A DNA stretch of 64,000 bases from Hippopus hippopus (GCA_946811185.2 OX328112.1:22411558-22475557); one strand, 5' to 3'; numbered from the stretch's first letter, positions 1 to 9,786 are shown. Made by a program: numbers and translations. The notes: generated by a model from the letters alone, not told the origin.

Positions 1-71
1 CCAATAAGTTTTCAAAAGCTTTTTTTCCAAGGGTTATTAACTTTGTTAAAGATTGTGTAGTAAAGGGTTAA
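1..71 (+). mobile_element. TFB foldback element, right part, cut by window edge
   Basis: Right terminal half of a copy, ending GTAGTAAAGGGTTAA. The next copy shares its TTAA. Confidence 0.8.
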
Positions 72-300
72 CCCTTTACCACACAACAAAATGTAGACTG
101 GTCCACTTTGAAAGCTTTTTAAGATGAAAATTAAAACTGTGGCTAAAATGATGGAATTTGACTTTGATGGGGGTAGAAAACATTGTGGGAAAAGCAGAAA
201 ATGCTGGTCACCAGCATTTTCTCCTTTTCCCACAATGTTTTCTTCATAAGGCTTTTACCTCAGGGTCGTTAAAACTGGAGACTGTGTGGTAAAGTGTTAA
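68..300 (+). mobile_element. TFB foldback element, full copy
   Basis: Type description of the family. About 229 bp including TTAA at both ends. One end starts TTAACTCTTTACCAAACGAC and the other, read inward, TTAACCCTTTACCACACAAT. The centre is a near-perfect palindrome of about 65 bp, from GAAAACATTGTGGGAAAAGG through ATGCTGGTAACCAGCAT to the mirrored arm. Copies are called + when the ACCAAACGAC end is on the left. TTAA plus CCC ends resembles piggyBac-derived non-autonomous elements. Confidence 0.92.
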
Positions 301-326
301 GTGTTAGACCCCCCCTTACACAATTT

Positions 327-550
327 TTAACCCTTTACCAGACAACAATATTTTCATTGGCATCATTCATATTGATACTATTGGCAGACAACATTTTAAA
401 CTTGGCTCAAACGAAGGGACTGGTTTTTGTTAGGAAACATTATGGTAAAAAGACAAATCACTGGTTACCGGCATTTTCTACTTTTCCACAATGTTTCCCA
501 AAACCTTCTGCCAAAAGCTTTTGAAAACATGGGATTATTTGGTAAACGGT
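327..550 (+). mobile_element. TFB copy, diverged
   Basis: TTAA left end and palindromic core are clear. The right end has decayed after GGATTATTTGGTAAACGG. Confidence 0.85.
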
Positions 551-654
551 TTCAAAAGTCTAGATTTAGGGTCTCTGTAGATAAACATAGATACTATGTG
601 ATTAACCCACGACTGTGAAGGCTATTTTTATAAAACATTCAGAAAGGACAACCA

Positions 655-780
655 TATGAAGGAACAAAGTATCTGTTTTTAACAGGATTGAAAAAAAAGT
701 AGGAAAGGAGCAATTGCTTGTTACATACAATTCTCCCTTTTTCTTCCATGTTTTTCCAAAGCTATCAAAGCAAAAACATC
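655..780 (+). mobile_element. TFB fragment, highly diverged
   Basis: Only the core arms (GGAAAGGAGCAATTGCT and its partner) are recognisable. Confidence 0.4.
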
Positions 781-1212
781 AGAAAAGTCAAAGCTGCACA
801 GAACTGGTTTAAAATCTCAGAATAAGGGACAACAAACAAAACAATGAGACAAAATTTTCAATGGAGAATTTACCAGTTTGAAACGACTTTCAATGAAAAC
901 CACCACAAGGCTTATGTTAATGACAAATTTGTACTGGTAGCTTCAACAGCTGAAAAATAGCCAAAATAGTAAAACAACTGCAAAGTCCAAACAGAGAGCA
1001 ATACCCACTGCTCCATCCCTTATTACATGACAATGAAATGTTGAACTTGTCCTTATGAAAGGCAATTTGGCAGAGCTCTGGGAAAAGGGAGTTTAATAAT
1101 GTTATGTACACAAGGCATAATACCAGGCAGGTTATCATGGATCCATAGTATCCATATTATCTGACAACCGACTGGTTCATCAGGCAGACGTCTTAGACAT
1201 GCAGACTAGAGC

Positions 1213-1485
1213 AATATGGCCTGCAACACATGAAAAGGGGCATTCAGACACATGCGTAAAGTGTTGTCCCTGATCAACCTGCGCACTCTGCGCAGACTAA
1301 TCAAAAACAACACTTTTCATTTTTATGTAATTTTCTCTTTTACACAAGTCTACTGTAGCACAAAATCTTATGTGGTTGTAAAGTGCCATCTCGGGTTAGC
1401 CTGCGCGGACTGCGCAGGCTGATCCGAGATGACACTTTACGCAAATGTCTGAATACCCCTTTTTGCTCGTTGCAGGCCATATATA
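1213..1485. mobile_element. Foldback element with ATATGGCCTGCAAC ends
   Basis: Inverted arms of about 85 bp start ATATGGCCTGCAAC and contain GCGTAAAGTG and a CCTGCGCA..TGCGCAG motif. The latter is shared with FB2, so the two families may be related. Non-coding. Confidence 0.8.
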
Positions 1486-1489
1486 GGAA

Positions 1490-1605
1490 TAGCAGAAACC
1501 TAATACCCATGTCCACCTGTGCTGACTCACTGACTGCACAGGCTGACATAGGTTGATACTTTTTCAGATACAAAAGACCCTTAAGCATAGCTCATTTGCA
1601 GATGA
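1490..1605 (-). mobile_element. FB2 fragment
   Basis: Right-hand part of the FB2 family (ACAGGCTGACATAGGTTGAT, then GCATAGCTCATTTGCAG), abutting the previous foldback element. Confidence 0.6.
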
Positions 1606-1639
1606 CATACTAGTATTAAATGTGGCTTGAGTAATGGGA

Positions 1640-1764
1640 TTTGTGTTTGAAAGGTTAATAACATTACTTGGGGATTACCATCATTTTTTCCCTTTCCCAC
1701 AATGTTCATAAGAGCATTCTTGCACAGAATCACTCAAACTCGGGATTGTGTGGTAAAGAGGTAA
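1640..1764 (+). mobile_element. TFB right half
   Basis: Starts near the loop and ends CGGGATTGTGTGGTAAAGAG. The left half is absent. Confidence 0.7.
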
Positions 1765-1834
1765 ATGCCTTGTTAAAGGTAAAAAACACTGTGGGCAGAG
1801 GAGATCTATACTGTCGGATCCTATTTTCGGGTGC

Positions 1835-2770
1835 AGGACAACTCGCCCCAAGACAATTGCCCCACAAAAAACTCGCCACAAGACAATTCGCCCCGTCTTC
1901 AGAAGACAACTCGCCCCAAATTATGAGACAACTCGCCCCACATCGAAGACAACTCGCCCTGCTGTTATTACTATCACCTGTTCGTATATAAGATAGAGGT
2001 GTAAACCTGTTATGATTTTTATCGTATTTCTTTCTTTGTTATCTATATATCTTTCTCTCTCTTCTTTCCTTTGTTCTTTCTTTTGTTCTTATGTTCAAGT
2101 GATTGAAGATTACCTCTGTCGTTTACACAACATTTAAGTTAGCATGAATGATGCTAACTTGGATCAGTTTGACATCCCTGAAATATTCAGCACAAGGAAT
2201 GAATATCCTATCATACTGTCAATATACCCGTTTTTTTTCAATCAATCAATTAATCAATCAGTCAATCAATCAATCAATCAATCGTTAGACACATAGAAAA
2301 ACAGATGGATAAACCGGCCTACCAGTCGTTCGTTTGATGGTAAGTCTTTCATGATTGCTTTTATCTGGTAGATCTATAGATATGTTTGACAATAAGCCGT
2401 TTGAATTACATCTCTTAATCCTAGATAATTACTTTTGTATTTCAGTAAATTAATACCTGTATTGTAATATATTAGCGGCAAATAGATTTTTATTTTCATG
2501 AACTGATAACCAGTCTGAAAGGAATTTTTATGCTCGGGACTTCAGTAGTTTGCTAGATTGTAGGCGATTTTTTTTGACTTGGGTAAGATTCTTCGAATTC
2601 TGTGAGCTAGTCCGAGTTTTCATGAACTTGGGACGAGTTGTCTTCGGTGTGGGAAGAGTTCTCTTCAGTTTGGGGCGACTTGTCTTCTAAATGTGGGGCT
2701 AGTTGTCTTGGGCGAGTTTTTTGTGTGGCGAGTTGTCTTGGGGCGAGTTGTCCTTGGGGCGAGTTGTCTG
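1835..2770. mobile_element. Element with inverted arms made of tandem GACAACTCGCCCC repeats
   Basis: The left arm (1835-1965) holds about seven degenerate copies of GACAACTCGCCCCA. The right arm (2628-2770) holds the reverse complement, GGGGCGAGTTGTC, also about seven times, and the arms match each other repeat by repeat. Between them is about 660 bp of AT-rich, non-coding sequence with an (ATCA)n run. This structure is typical of a non-autonomous DNA element with subterminal repeats. Confidence 0.8.
2238..2285 (+). repeat. (ATCA)n microsatellite
   Basis: About 12 units of ATCA with a few variants, inside the GACAACTCGCCCC element. Confidence 0.9.
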
Positions 2771-3240
2771 TCATTCCTATTTTCTTCTTTACCCTCGTCG
2801 TTTCGAAAAAAATGTATCCATCACAGTCGATAAATACTAGATCGCTTGCCAAAGAGATAAAATAACAACCAAACGCGACATTTACTTTTATCCAAATGAG
2901 GCTGTCAACAGCATCTTGAGGATTTTTCGTCAAGTGGCCCCTTTTTCTATCCATAGCATGTACTTTCTTGTTGCTGTCCAACTGTAAACAAACAATTGGA
3001 TTATGGGATTGGGAAAATCCAATAACAACTTGGAATCCTGGCCAATTTCTAAGTGGGAGAAAGCATGGTTCACTTATTAAAATCATTTATTTCCTATTTC
3101 ATTTCACAGAGACTGACCTTTACAGTCTACCAACAAAATCTCACATCAAGGTAAACACAATTTAAATTGTGGTGAAATATTGTAAATGTTCGGTGGGATA
3201 GTCGATTGACACAGTTTAAGGCTAAAAATAGAAGCCCAAT
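2771..3240. other. Upstream flank of DNAJC22, non-repeat
   Basis: No known repeat recognised. Holds the doubtful minus-strand exon 2886-3048. Otherwise nothing supported. Confidence 0.4.
2886..3048 (-). CDS. Doubtful exon upstream of DNAJC22, unknown protein
   Basis: On the minus strand a good acceptor (tgctttctcccacttag|) is followed by an open 163-bp stretch reading NWPGFQVVIGFSQ, then KKVHAMDRKRGHLTKNPQDA and VDSLIWIK, then a plausible donor (AAA|gtaaat). The frame stays open further in both directions. I do not recognise the product. It could be an exon of a divergent neighbour, a pseudogene fragment or chance. Confidence 0.25.
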
Positions 3241-3362
3241 TTTCCGAAAACGTTGCATACGCATGCGTAATAGAAAGTTTCCACCTTACATCCGCCTTTT
3301 GCGCGTATCTCAAATCTAGGAAACGAAATTTTCATGCTCTCAGGCTCAATAACAGTAGAAAC
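3240..3362 (+). promoter_or_regulatory. Probable DNAJC22 5' UTR and promoter-proximal region
   Basis: This 120-bp non-repeat stretch lies directly before the start codon. It is richer in CpG than its surroundings and holds an ACGCATGCGT palindrome at about 3259-3268, a partial match to NRF1-type sites. No TATA box is obvious. Promoter status is inferred from position. Confidence 0.3.
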
Positions 3363-3636
3363 ATGGCCAACATTGTGTTAGCATATTTTTGTTGGTTACT
3401 TGGAGGTCTTTTTGGTCTCCATCATTTTTATCTCGGGCGTGACAAGCATGCGTTCGTGTGGTGGATGTCTCTCGGCGGTTTCGGCCTCGGGTGGTTTCGT
3501 GATATATGGAGGCTTCCAGAGTACTTGTATTCCAGTAACAGAGATCCGCGATTCATTAATGAATTTGCAGACAGGAGAAGACGGCAAGTGAAGCCGCCAT
3601 TTAGTATTGCAAGATTTGGTGGCGCTATGGCGATAG
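3363..3636 (+). CDS. dnajc22: DNAJC22 exon 1 (TM2 domain)
   Basis: Codes for residues 1-91 plus one base. It contains the GLHHFYLGRD TM2 signature and ends at GATAG|gtatgg in phase 1. Reading on past the donor gives only a few codons and a stop, so the splice is needed. Confidence 0.92.
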
Positions 3637-6600
3637 GTATGGGTATCTCATAGACTGTCCCTTTATCTGTCTCCCTGTTTTTCTTCAGCCGACACCTTTC
3701 TGTCTATCCCTTCGTCTACTTCTCTGTTTGACATTTACTTACCTATAATCTGAGCTCCAACGTGTGTTTTATATATATATATACACACACACACACATAT
3801 ATATATATATTAAATGTGATTTCACGGAGAAACAAACACAAAAATAAATTGGAGGTACAGTACTTGTAGTCACCAAGTTGGGGGTAACATATATTCTCTT
3901 TGAGTTTCACTGAGACCACCCACTTACCCATCTATCCATCAGGTGTCCTGCGTGACTCAGTGGCAGGGATATGCCTGTCCGACGAAAGCTATGAGAGAAA
4001 AATCCCATATAGATTTTTTTAATGAGATTTTTTTAAAAATTATGAGAATTTTTGTCAGTGCCCATGAAATTAATAAAAAAAAAAGGGGGGGATACAAACA
4101 AGCTTAAAACTGAGCTGAAGTGAAAATAAAGTCACCCACACTCTGCTACAAAGTTCTATCATATTCTTCTAACTCTACTATCTATCAAGTAGTAATTTGA
4201 GTTGAGTTGAATGACACATACATAAACTTAGCGGATCAAAAAGATTCAACTTTGTAAAATTCTGTAACAAATTCAGTGTCCACTCACGCAAATTTTTGCG
4301 AGACCTCACGTTAGAAAATACGTGGACAAAATAGACCATTATCCGCTCATCTTGTGTAAAATGACAGATTTTGAAGTTACTTGTTATTCTTTCCTGGTTA
4401 TAACTAACCTACGGTAGAGGCTGTTTAACTCTTTACCAAATAACAAAAGTTTGGACTGACCCAAATTTATATTACATATTGCTACAATGATGATTTCTGT
4501 CATTGATTGGGTAGAAAACATTGTTGGAAAAGGAGAAATGCTGGTTACCAACATTTTCTTCTTTTCTTGCAGTGTTTTCATGAGACTTCTTTCTCAGTGT
4601 TGTTAAAAGTCAGGATTGTGTAGTAAAGGGTTAAAACACCATGAGAAAAGGAGAAAATTGTAATAACTAACTTTTTCTCCTTTTCTTAAAATGTTTTCTA
4701 CCAGTTGAGAGAAATCTTCATTGTCTGAGCCTTATTTTATTTGGTCTGTAAATGCTTGAAGTTTTGATAAGTCTTCAATTTTGTTGTTTGGTAAACATTT
4801 AATCAACAAGTTCATTGTTTTTCCTGCAGGTAATTTGTTGGCCTATCTTTTGCGGCTTGTGATACCAGAAATGGTTCTTAATGAAATCTTTCTTGGACAG
4901 CTTTTAAAGGTTATTTTGCCCATATTAGGATCAGCTCTAGGTAAGTAAAATATCCCCCAATGCAGTTTTTACATAAACCTTTTGCTATACATGTCTTCTT
5001 AGACCCACCAAAAATACTGTTCCTTCAAGGAATTAGATACTTTGGCATTTTGTTTTGCTACTTGAAATCAGGCCAAAGACATTTTTTTGGGGGGAGGAAG
5101 TTGTTACACAATTATAGCAGGCACTTTTTTTTTTGGACAAAACTTGGCCATGTATAACCTAATATAGCAACAAACCTATTCTTAATGTTTCTGAGCCTAA
5201 TTCTACAGCTGACTTGTCTCGTGAAAGTCATTCATCAAAATAAAATAAAGTGTAATATTGATTTCAAACACTAATTTAACTCCCATTATTTGTATCGTAA
5301 TTCTATGCTCTGAGGCATTTACAGAAAATGCATGTCTTTGATGTGGCAGAAGACACTGTGGCCATTTTGTTGGAAAAGGAGCGTATGCTGGTTACCAACA
5401 TTTTCCTCTTTTCTCACAATGTTTCCAAAGGCTTTCTTCCATAGGGTTGTTAAAACTTGGGATTGTTAAAACAGTTTTGTAAAAGGTGAAGACTAAAAAG
5501 TTCTACATTTCAGGGGTACATTTGGTATACACCATCGGATATCAAAAGACGCCATTTAAATGGTGTTTTCTAGGAGCATGCATTGGAACACCTTGGCTGT
5601 TAATGGGGAGACAATCTCTTGCCATGGCACCTCTAGCAGCAGCTGTGATTGCGCACCAAAATTCCAAATGGGACCCACACAAGAAACGAAGGACAGGATG
5701 CTGCAGCTTTTTTCAACGAGTGTTTGTGTTATCGATGGCTGGTTTTATATACTTCTCCATGTGGACTTCAGTGATGTATTTCAATGTTCATGTGACTACG
5801 AGTGAGGGGGAACAGGTTCCTATATATGAAGCTGTGAATAACTTTTTCCGGTCCCCGGCTTGGAAAGAAATGAAGAAAACTCTCAGTGATCTATATACTT
5901 TTTGTCAGGTCAATGGTTGGGGAACCTGTTATGAACAGTTAATAGAAAGAATGGACCCCACTGGGGAAGCTAGTGCATATTCGGTAAGTAATGTTGCATA
6001 TATTGATTTCTCAAATAGAACATAAATTTTGTTTTCCCGCACAACAAAACAACTAGCATAATTTATAGAACTGCAGTGTATTCATACATTATTTTCTGTA
6101 ATCCATACAATAGCATGTATGATCCAAGTAAAACATACAAGAAGTACGAGGGCTGTCCCAAAATAGCGTAGACAAAGGCTATAACACAATCAGTGTTAAC
6201 ACAATAGATTCAGCAAGTGTCGGAGTTCTTTACAAGAGTTTTGTGCATATGTGTGTGAAATATAAACTAACTACCTTAAGAATTGCTCAATTTATCACGA
6301 TTTAAAATAAGCTACCCATACATACCCGGCGCACACTAACGTCAACGTCATGACGTCCCTAGAAAACAATTTCTTCCTTTTCAAAGTTCTCTCCGTGGTG
6401 CTTGATGCATTTACGGTGGCATGTGACCCACTTATCGTATACTTCTTCAATCTACTTGCTTTTCAAATTGCTCAACACTTGCAGAGTTTCCTGTCGCAGT
6501 TCATTGAAGTTTTCGAATCTATGTCCCCTCAACTGAGACATTAAATAGGGGAACAAAGCAAAGTCTAGGGGTGCCAAGTCTGGACTGTAGGGCACTGCTT

Positions 6601-8816
6601 CTCTGTCCATCCATCAGCAAATCTCTTGTGCCATTTAAATACAAGATATCTTGACAAAGATTTGTAGTGATTGCGTAAGAGTCGTATCTAATTGTACACA
6701 ATATTCGATAACATTCTGCTTTGCAGCCATGTCCTTTGACGTTGCCATTTTCAGCATGTTGGAATTAACCACCGTACTAGGTTTTATCCTATAACTTTTT
6801 TCAAAGTAACATTACATAAGCATCTTTTGGTGTAATGATGTCGAATGGAACGACTTTAATCCATGTCGAATGATTTCCTGCAATTATGACCATGTTTGGA
6901 ATTACAGACAGGTAAAGATGTAGCATGCTCATAAAATCCAGTCACATTTTTGGTGTGCGCCGGGTTAGGTACCCCATTCTTGTAAATAACTTCATAAAAT
7001 GTACTTTTTGCGATCTTGATTTTTTATTCTATACATGAATATGCACAAATGACTAACGGATACAACATGCAAATTTTACTGAAATCTGATGTTGGATTCC
7101 ATAAAAAATAGTGTTGTCTACGACATTTTGGGACAACCCTCGTACTCTTGGACAATGGGGTTCAATACCTCTTCCTCCTGCATTACTCCAAGCAAGTTGT
7201 CCCCTCATTTAGACTGGTTCAAACTCAAAGTATTGGCAGACAACAAAATAAATGTGACTCAAAAATTAAAATTTGTTTCTATAAGGGAAGATAACATTTT
7301 GGGAAAAAGAGAAAATGCTGGTTACCTAGCATTTTCTCCTTTTCTCACAATGTTTTCCAAAGGCTTCTCTTTCAGAGTCGTTTAAACTTGGGATTATGTG
7401 GTAAAAGGTTAAAGTCAACTGAATCATTAAGTAGAATGGTCCTTTGACATGCAGAAAAAAATTATCAATAGCAAAATGTTTCATCTGACATGACTCAATA
7501 CAATTTGCAGATGCATTTTAGCCCCTTTTCTCAGAGCATGACTGGTATACTATACTGGTTGTTGTAACAGTGGATAAATAACATTACAGTGTTAAGAAAG
7601 ATAAAATATAAATAAGCATACTTAATCATTTCCTCCTGAAACTAGCTTGCACCATTTATCTTTACAAGCAATTTCTCCATTCACTACAATCTTTTCAAAG
7701 AGTGTGTGCTGCAAGACAAAAAAAGTTATTTGTGTTGTGAAATCAGATGATTAACTCTTTTCCACACAATCCCGAGTTTTAACAACTTGAAGAAAGAAGA
7801 CCTTTGATCACAGTGTGCGAAAAGGGGAAAATGCTGAATACCAGCATTTTCTCCATTTCCCACAACGTTTTCTATCCCTTGAAAGACAAGTTTTGTATTT
7901 TGATTAAGAGTTAATTTGTCGTCTGCATATGCTTTTGATTTAGACAAGACTGAAGATTTTGTCATCTGGTTGAAGGGTTAACTCTTTACCAGACAACAAA
8001 ATTTTAGCCTTATCCAAATTGAAAGCATTTGCAACAACAACAATTTCAATGTGGCTCAAATGGTGCATTTTTTCTTAGATAGAGTAGAAAACATCGTGGG
8101 AAAAGGAGAAAATGCTGGTTACCAGCATTTTCTCCTTTTCCCACAAGGTTTTCAAAAGGCTTCTTTCCTGTGGGATTAAGAGTTAGCATTTTGCGGTAAA
8201 AGGTTAACTCTTGATGACAATATTTTAAACATGTCCATATTGAAAGTATTTGCAGACTACATATACATGTTAAAATGTGGCTCAAATGATGGAACTTATC
8301 TTTGATAAGGTAGACAAATTTGTGGAGAAAGGTAACGCAAATGATGAAAATTGTCTTTGATAGAGTAGAAAACATGTTGGGGGGAAGGAGAAAATACAGG
8401 CATATACATGTACTTACATTTTCTCCTATTCCCACAATGTTTTCAAAAGCCTCCCTCTTCAGGGTTGTTCAAATAATGCTGTCAAAAGTCCACTATCTCT
8501 ATGTTTTTCCAAACTGGGATTGTTTGGTACAAGCATAAGCACACAGTTTGTTTTCTTTTAACCCCAGACACTCGAGCTAGACAGACATGCTACGCCAGAA
8601 GAAATACAAACAGTGTGCCGTAAACTATCGAAAAAATGGCATCCAGACAAGTACAAAACAGAGAAGGAAAAAACCGAGGCTCAAGAAAAATTCATCGAAA
8701 TTCAAAGTGCCTGTGATATATTAAATACTCTTCGACAGCGAAGAGCGGAAAAGAACAGGAAGTCAGAGTCTACGACAAGTAAACCAAAGACTGCAAAAAG
8801 TAGAACAGAGTTTTAG
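3363..8816 (+). CDS. dnajc22: DNAJC22 (wurst-like) membrane J-domain protein, 4 exons, complete
   Basis: Membrane co-chaperone of the DNAJC22/wurst family; fly wurst acts in clathrin-mediated endocytosis (family knowledge). Exons 3363-3636, 4830-4940, 5514-5983 and 8568-8816 join in frame (phases 1, 1, 0) to 367 residues, close to the roughly 340 aa of vertebrate homologues. Residues 1-60 form a TM2 domain with the signature GLHHFYLGRD and a GGFGLGWFRDIW turn. Exons 2-3 add further hydrophobic segments (LLAYLLRLVIPEM, IGTPWLLMGRQSLAMAPL). Exon 4 is the J domain, with HPD at residues 310-312 and a basic C-terminal tail. The start ATG at 3363 has A at -3 and G at +4 and opens directly into the TM2 domain. 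Introns are GT-AG and contain TFB foldback copies and a dead mariner. Convergent with the alpha-catulin gene. Confidence 0.93.
3768..3812 (+). repeat. (TA)n(CA)n(TA)n microsatellite
   Basis: Compound dinucleotide tract in DNAJC22 intron 1. Length polymorphism is likely. Confidence 0.9.
3820..4380. other. DNAJC22 intron 1, nothing recognised
   Basis: AT-rich intron sequence with short A and G runs. No repeat family or open frame recognised. Confidence 0.5.
4425..4634 (+). mobile_element. TFB copy
   Basis: TTAA at both ends; core palindrome slightly diverged. In DNAJC22 intron 1, sharing its right TTAA with the next copy. Confidence 0.88.
4631..4801 (-). mobile_element. TFB copy, shortened
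   Basis: Opposite orientation to its neighbour, with part of the right arm lost. Its left-type end (TTGTTTGGTAAACATTTAA) is 28 bp from DNAJC22 exon 2. Confidence 0.8.
4830..4940 (+). CDS. dnajc22: DNAJC22 exon 2
   Basis: Bounded by ttcctgcag| and |gtaagt, phase 1 to phase 1, 111 bp. It encodes a hydrophobic stretch beginning NLLAYLLRL. A TFB foldback copy ends only 28 bp upstream, so the copy borders the polypyrimidine and branch region. Confidence 0.88.
5310..5490 (+). mobile_element. TFB copy, decayed
   Basis: Core and right half recognisable, ending about 24 bp upstream of DNAJC22 exon 3. Confidence 0.65.
5514..5983 (+). CDS. dnajc22: DNAJC22 exon 3 (membrane segments)
   Basis: Acceptor acatttcag| and donor |gtaagt; 470 bp, phase 1 to 0. 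It encodes GVHLVYTIG, then IGTPWLLMGRQSLAMAPLAAAV, matching the conserved middle of the family, then a VLSMAGFIYFSMW membrane segment and a soluble linker before the J domain. Confidence 0.92.
6145..7144 (-). mobile_element. Internally deleted mariner-like element in DNAJC22 intron 3
   Basis: A 1.0-kb element with TA on both sides and inverted ends beginning CGAGGGCTGTCCCAAAATAG. The interior on the minus strand keeps both ends of a transposase gene but not the middle. A second, inner inverted repeat (CCCGGCGCACAC-like) lies at about 6325 and 6955. Confidence 0.85.
6346..6600 (-). pseudogene. Mariner transposase C-terminal remnant
   Basis: Minus strand reads VPYSPDLAPLDFALFPYL, then LRGHRFENFNELRQE and, after one in-frame stop, a terminal helix. 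SPDLAPLDF holds the third catalytic Asp. An N-terminal piece of the same gene (MATSKDMAAKQNVIEYCVQL) is at about 6665-6755, so the middle is lost. Confidence 0.8.
7190..7412 (+). mobile_element. TFB copy
   Basis: Core with GCTGGTTACCTAGC loop; right TTAA intact. In DNAJC22 intron 3, just after the mariner remnant. Confidence 0.88.
7425..7560 (-). mobile_element. FB2 fragment
   Basis: TAGAATGGTCCTTTGACATG, then GCAGATGCATT and CCCCTTTTCTCAGAGCATGA, the right end of the FB2 family. Confidence 0.65.
7751..7981 (-). mobile_element. TFB copy, first of a three-copy array
   Basis: TTAA both ends; the right TTAA is shared with the next copy. Contains a small internal duplication near GATTAAGAGTTAA. 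Confidence 0.9.
7978..8206 (+). mobile_element. TFB copy, second of the array
   Basis: Full length at 229 bp. Single TTAAs at 7978 and 8203 join it to both neighbours. Confidence 0.93.
8203..8534 (+). mobile_element. TFB copy, third of the array, enlarged
   Basis: Contains internal duplications of the TGATGGAA..CTTTGATA segment and a longer loop, making it about 330 bp. Ends 34 bp from DNAJC22 exon 4. Confidence 0.8.
8568..8816 (+). CDS. dnajc22: DNAJC22 exon 4 (J domain, stop)
   Basis: Acceptor ttttaaccccag|. Starts TLELDRHATPEE, then the KKWHPDKY motif (HPD at 8640-8648) and a KFIEIQSACDILN helix. Ends at TAG 8814-8816 after a lysine-rich tail. Confidence 0.93.
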   Translation, partial: TLELDRHATPEEIQTVCRKLSKKWHPDKYKTEKEKTEAQEKFIEIQSACDILNTLRQRRAEKNRKSESTTSKPKTAKSRTEF

Positions 8817-8882
8817 TATTAGTGCCTTCGCTTTTTGAGACAACTTTTTAGGTCCTGCATTGGACTCTTTTTGTTAAAAAAA

Positions 8883-8888
8883 AATAAA
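8883..8888 (+). promoter_or_regulatory. Candidate poly(A) signal of DNAJC22
   Basis: AATAAA 67 bp after the stop codon, following a short A run. Hexamer and position fit a 3' end. A TFB foldback copy starts immediately after it. Confidence 0.4.
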
Positions 8889-9111
8889 TGAACTCCTTAC
8901 CACACAATCCCAGTTTTTAACGACCCTGAATGAGAAGGCTTTTGGAAACATTGTTGGAAAAGGAGAAAATGCTGGTAACCAGCATTTTCTCCTTTTCCCA
9001 CCATGTTTTCGACCCCATCAGAGACAGAAGTCATCAATTTTGCAACATTTGTCATCTGCAAATGTTTTTCAATTCAGTTGAGTCCAAAACTTTGTTGTAT
9101 GGTACAGAATT
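8888..9111 (-). mobile_element. TFB copy
   Basis: Good core with the GGTAACC centre; starts right after the candidate DNAJC22 poly(A) signal. Confidence 0.88.
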
Positions 9112-9239
9112 GATACAAAATATCAGAAAGAGAAATAATTGCTTGCGAGATTAATTCATTAACATAGAAATACTGTACAAGACATCAAATTTTAAGGTCA
9201 TCAGCAATGCCTCTGCTGAAGCGTTTTCAGATTACTTAT

Positions 9240-9305
9240 GTAGTAGTACTTTACCAAACAACCAGATTTTAGACTCGTCCAAATTAAAGGCATTTGCAGA
9301 CAGGG
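9240..9305 (+). mobile_element. TFB left-end fragment
   Basis: ACTTTACCAAACAACCAGAT through GCATTTGCAGAC only. Confidence 0.6.
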
Positions 9306-9512
9306 AATAAAATATTGTTGAAATGTTGCATCATGGCACTGTGTTTGTGTGCATACATATGTGCATAAATTTATTTCAAACATCTTGATCAAATTTCACA
9401 GAAATGAGCCATCGGAACATGGTGCTCTTCAGAATTTCCTCAAAGAATTTGATTGATTCCATTACAAACTCTGGTTGCCATGGCAGCAAAATAGGAAAAT
9501 ATTGAAAATCTT

Positions 9513-9786
9513 TATCTCTTTACCACAAAGTAACAAATTGTAATGACGGAAGGCTTTTGAAAGCATTGTGGGAAAAAGGAGAAGATGCTAATAACCAGCA
9601 TTTTCCCCTTTTCCCCACAATATTTTCTACCCAAACAAAGACAGATTCCATCATTTGAGTCACATTTAAATTTTCGTCTGCAAATGCTTTCAGTTTAGTC
9701 ACATCAGGGATCTTATATACATATACATATATGTGTATATACGATCCCTGGTCACATCCAAAATGTTGTCATTTGGTAAAGAGTTA
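9513..9786 (-). mobile_element. TFB copy carrying a 46-bp foldback insertion
   Basis: Ordinary copy except for an extra palindrome at 9705-9750 in its left arm. Confidence 0.88.
9705..9750. mobile_element. 46-bp palindromic insertion, hAT-like ends
   Basis: CAGGGATC at one end and GATCCCTG at the other enclose alternating TATA/TACA sequence; the insert can fold over its whole length. GTCACAT is repeated on both sides (9698-9704 and 9751-9757), or 8 bp if the shared C is counted. CAGGG ends with a 7-8-bp duplication are what a hAT transposase leaves. Confidence 0.75.

Noticed and set aside
2607..3086. 159-codon minus-strand open frame taken as one gene
   Set aside because: Its C-terminal third is only the GACAACTCGCCCC array translated (repeated QLAPRQLAP-like words). 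Only the middle part is kept, as a doubtful exon.
8046..8435. 129-codon frame across the TFB array
   Set aside because: It crosses several foldback copies and consists of their translation; no independent homology.
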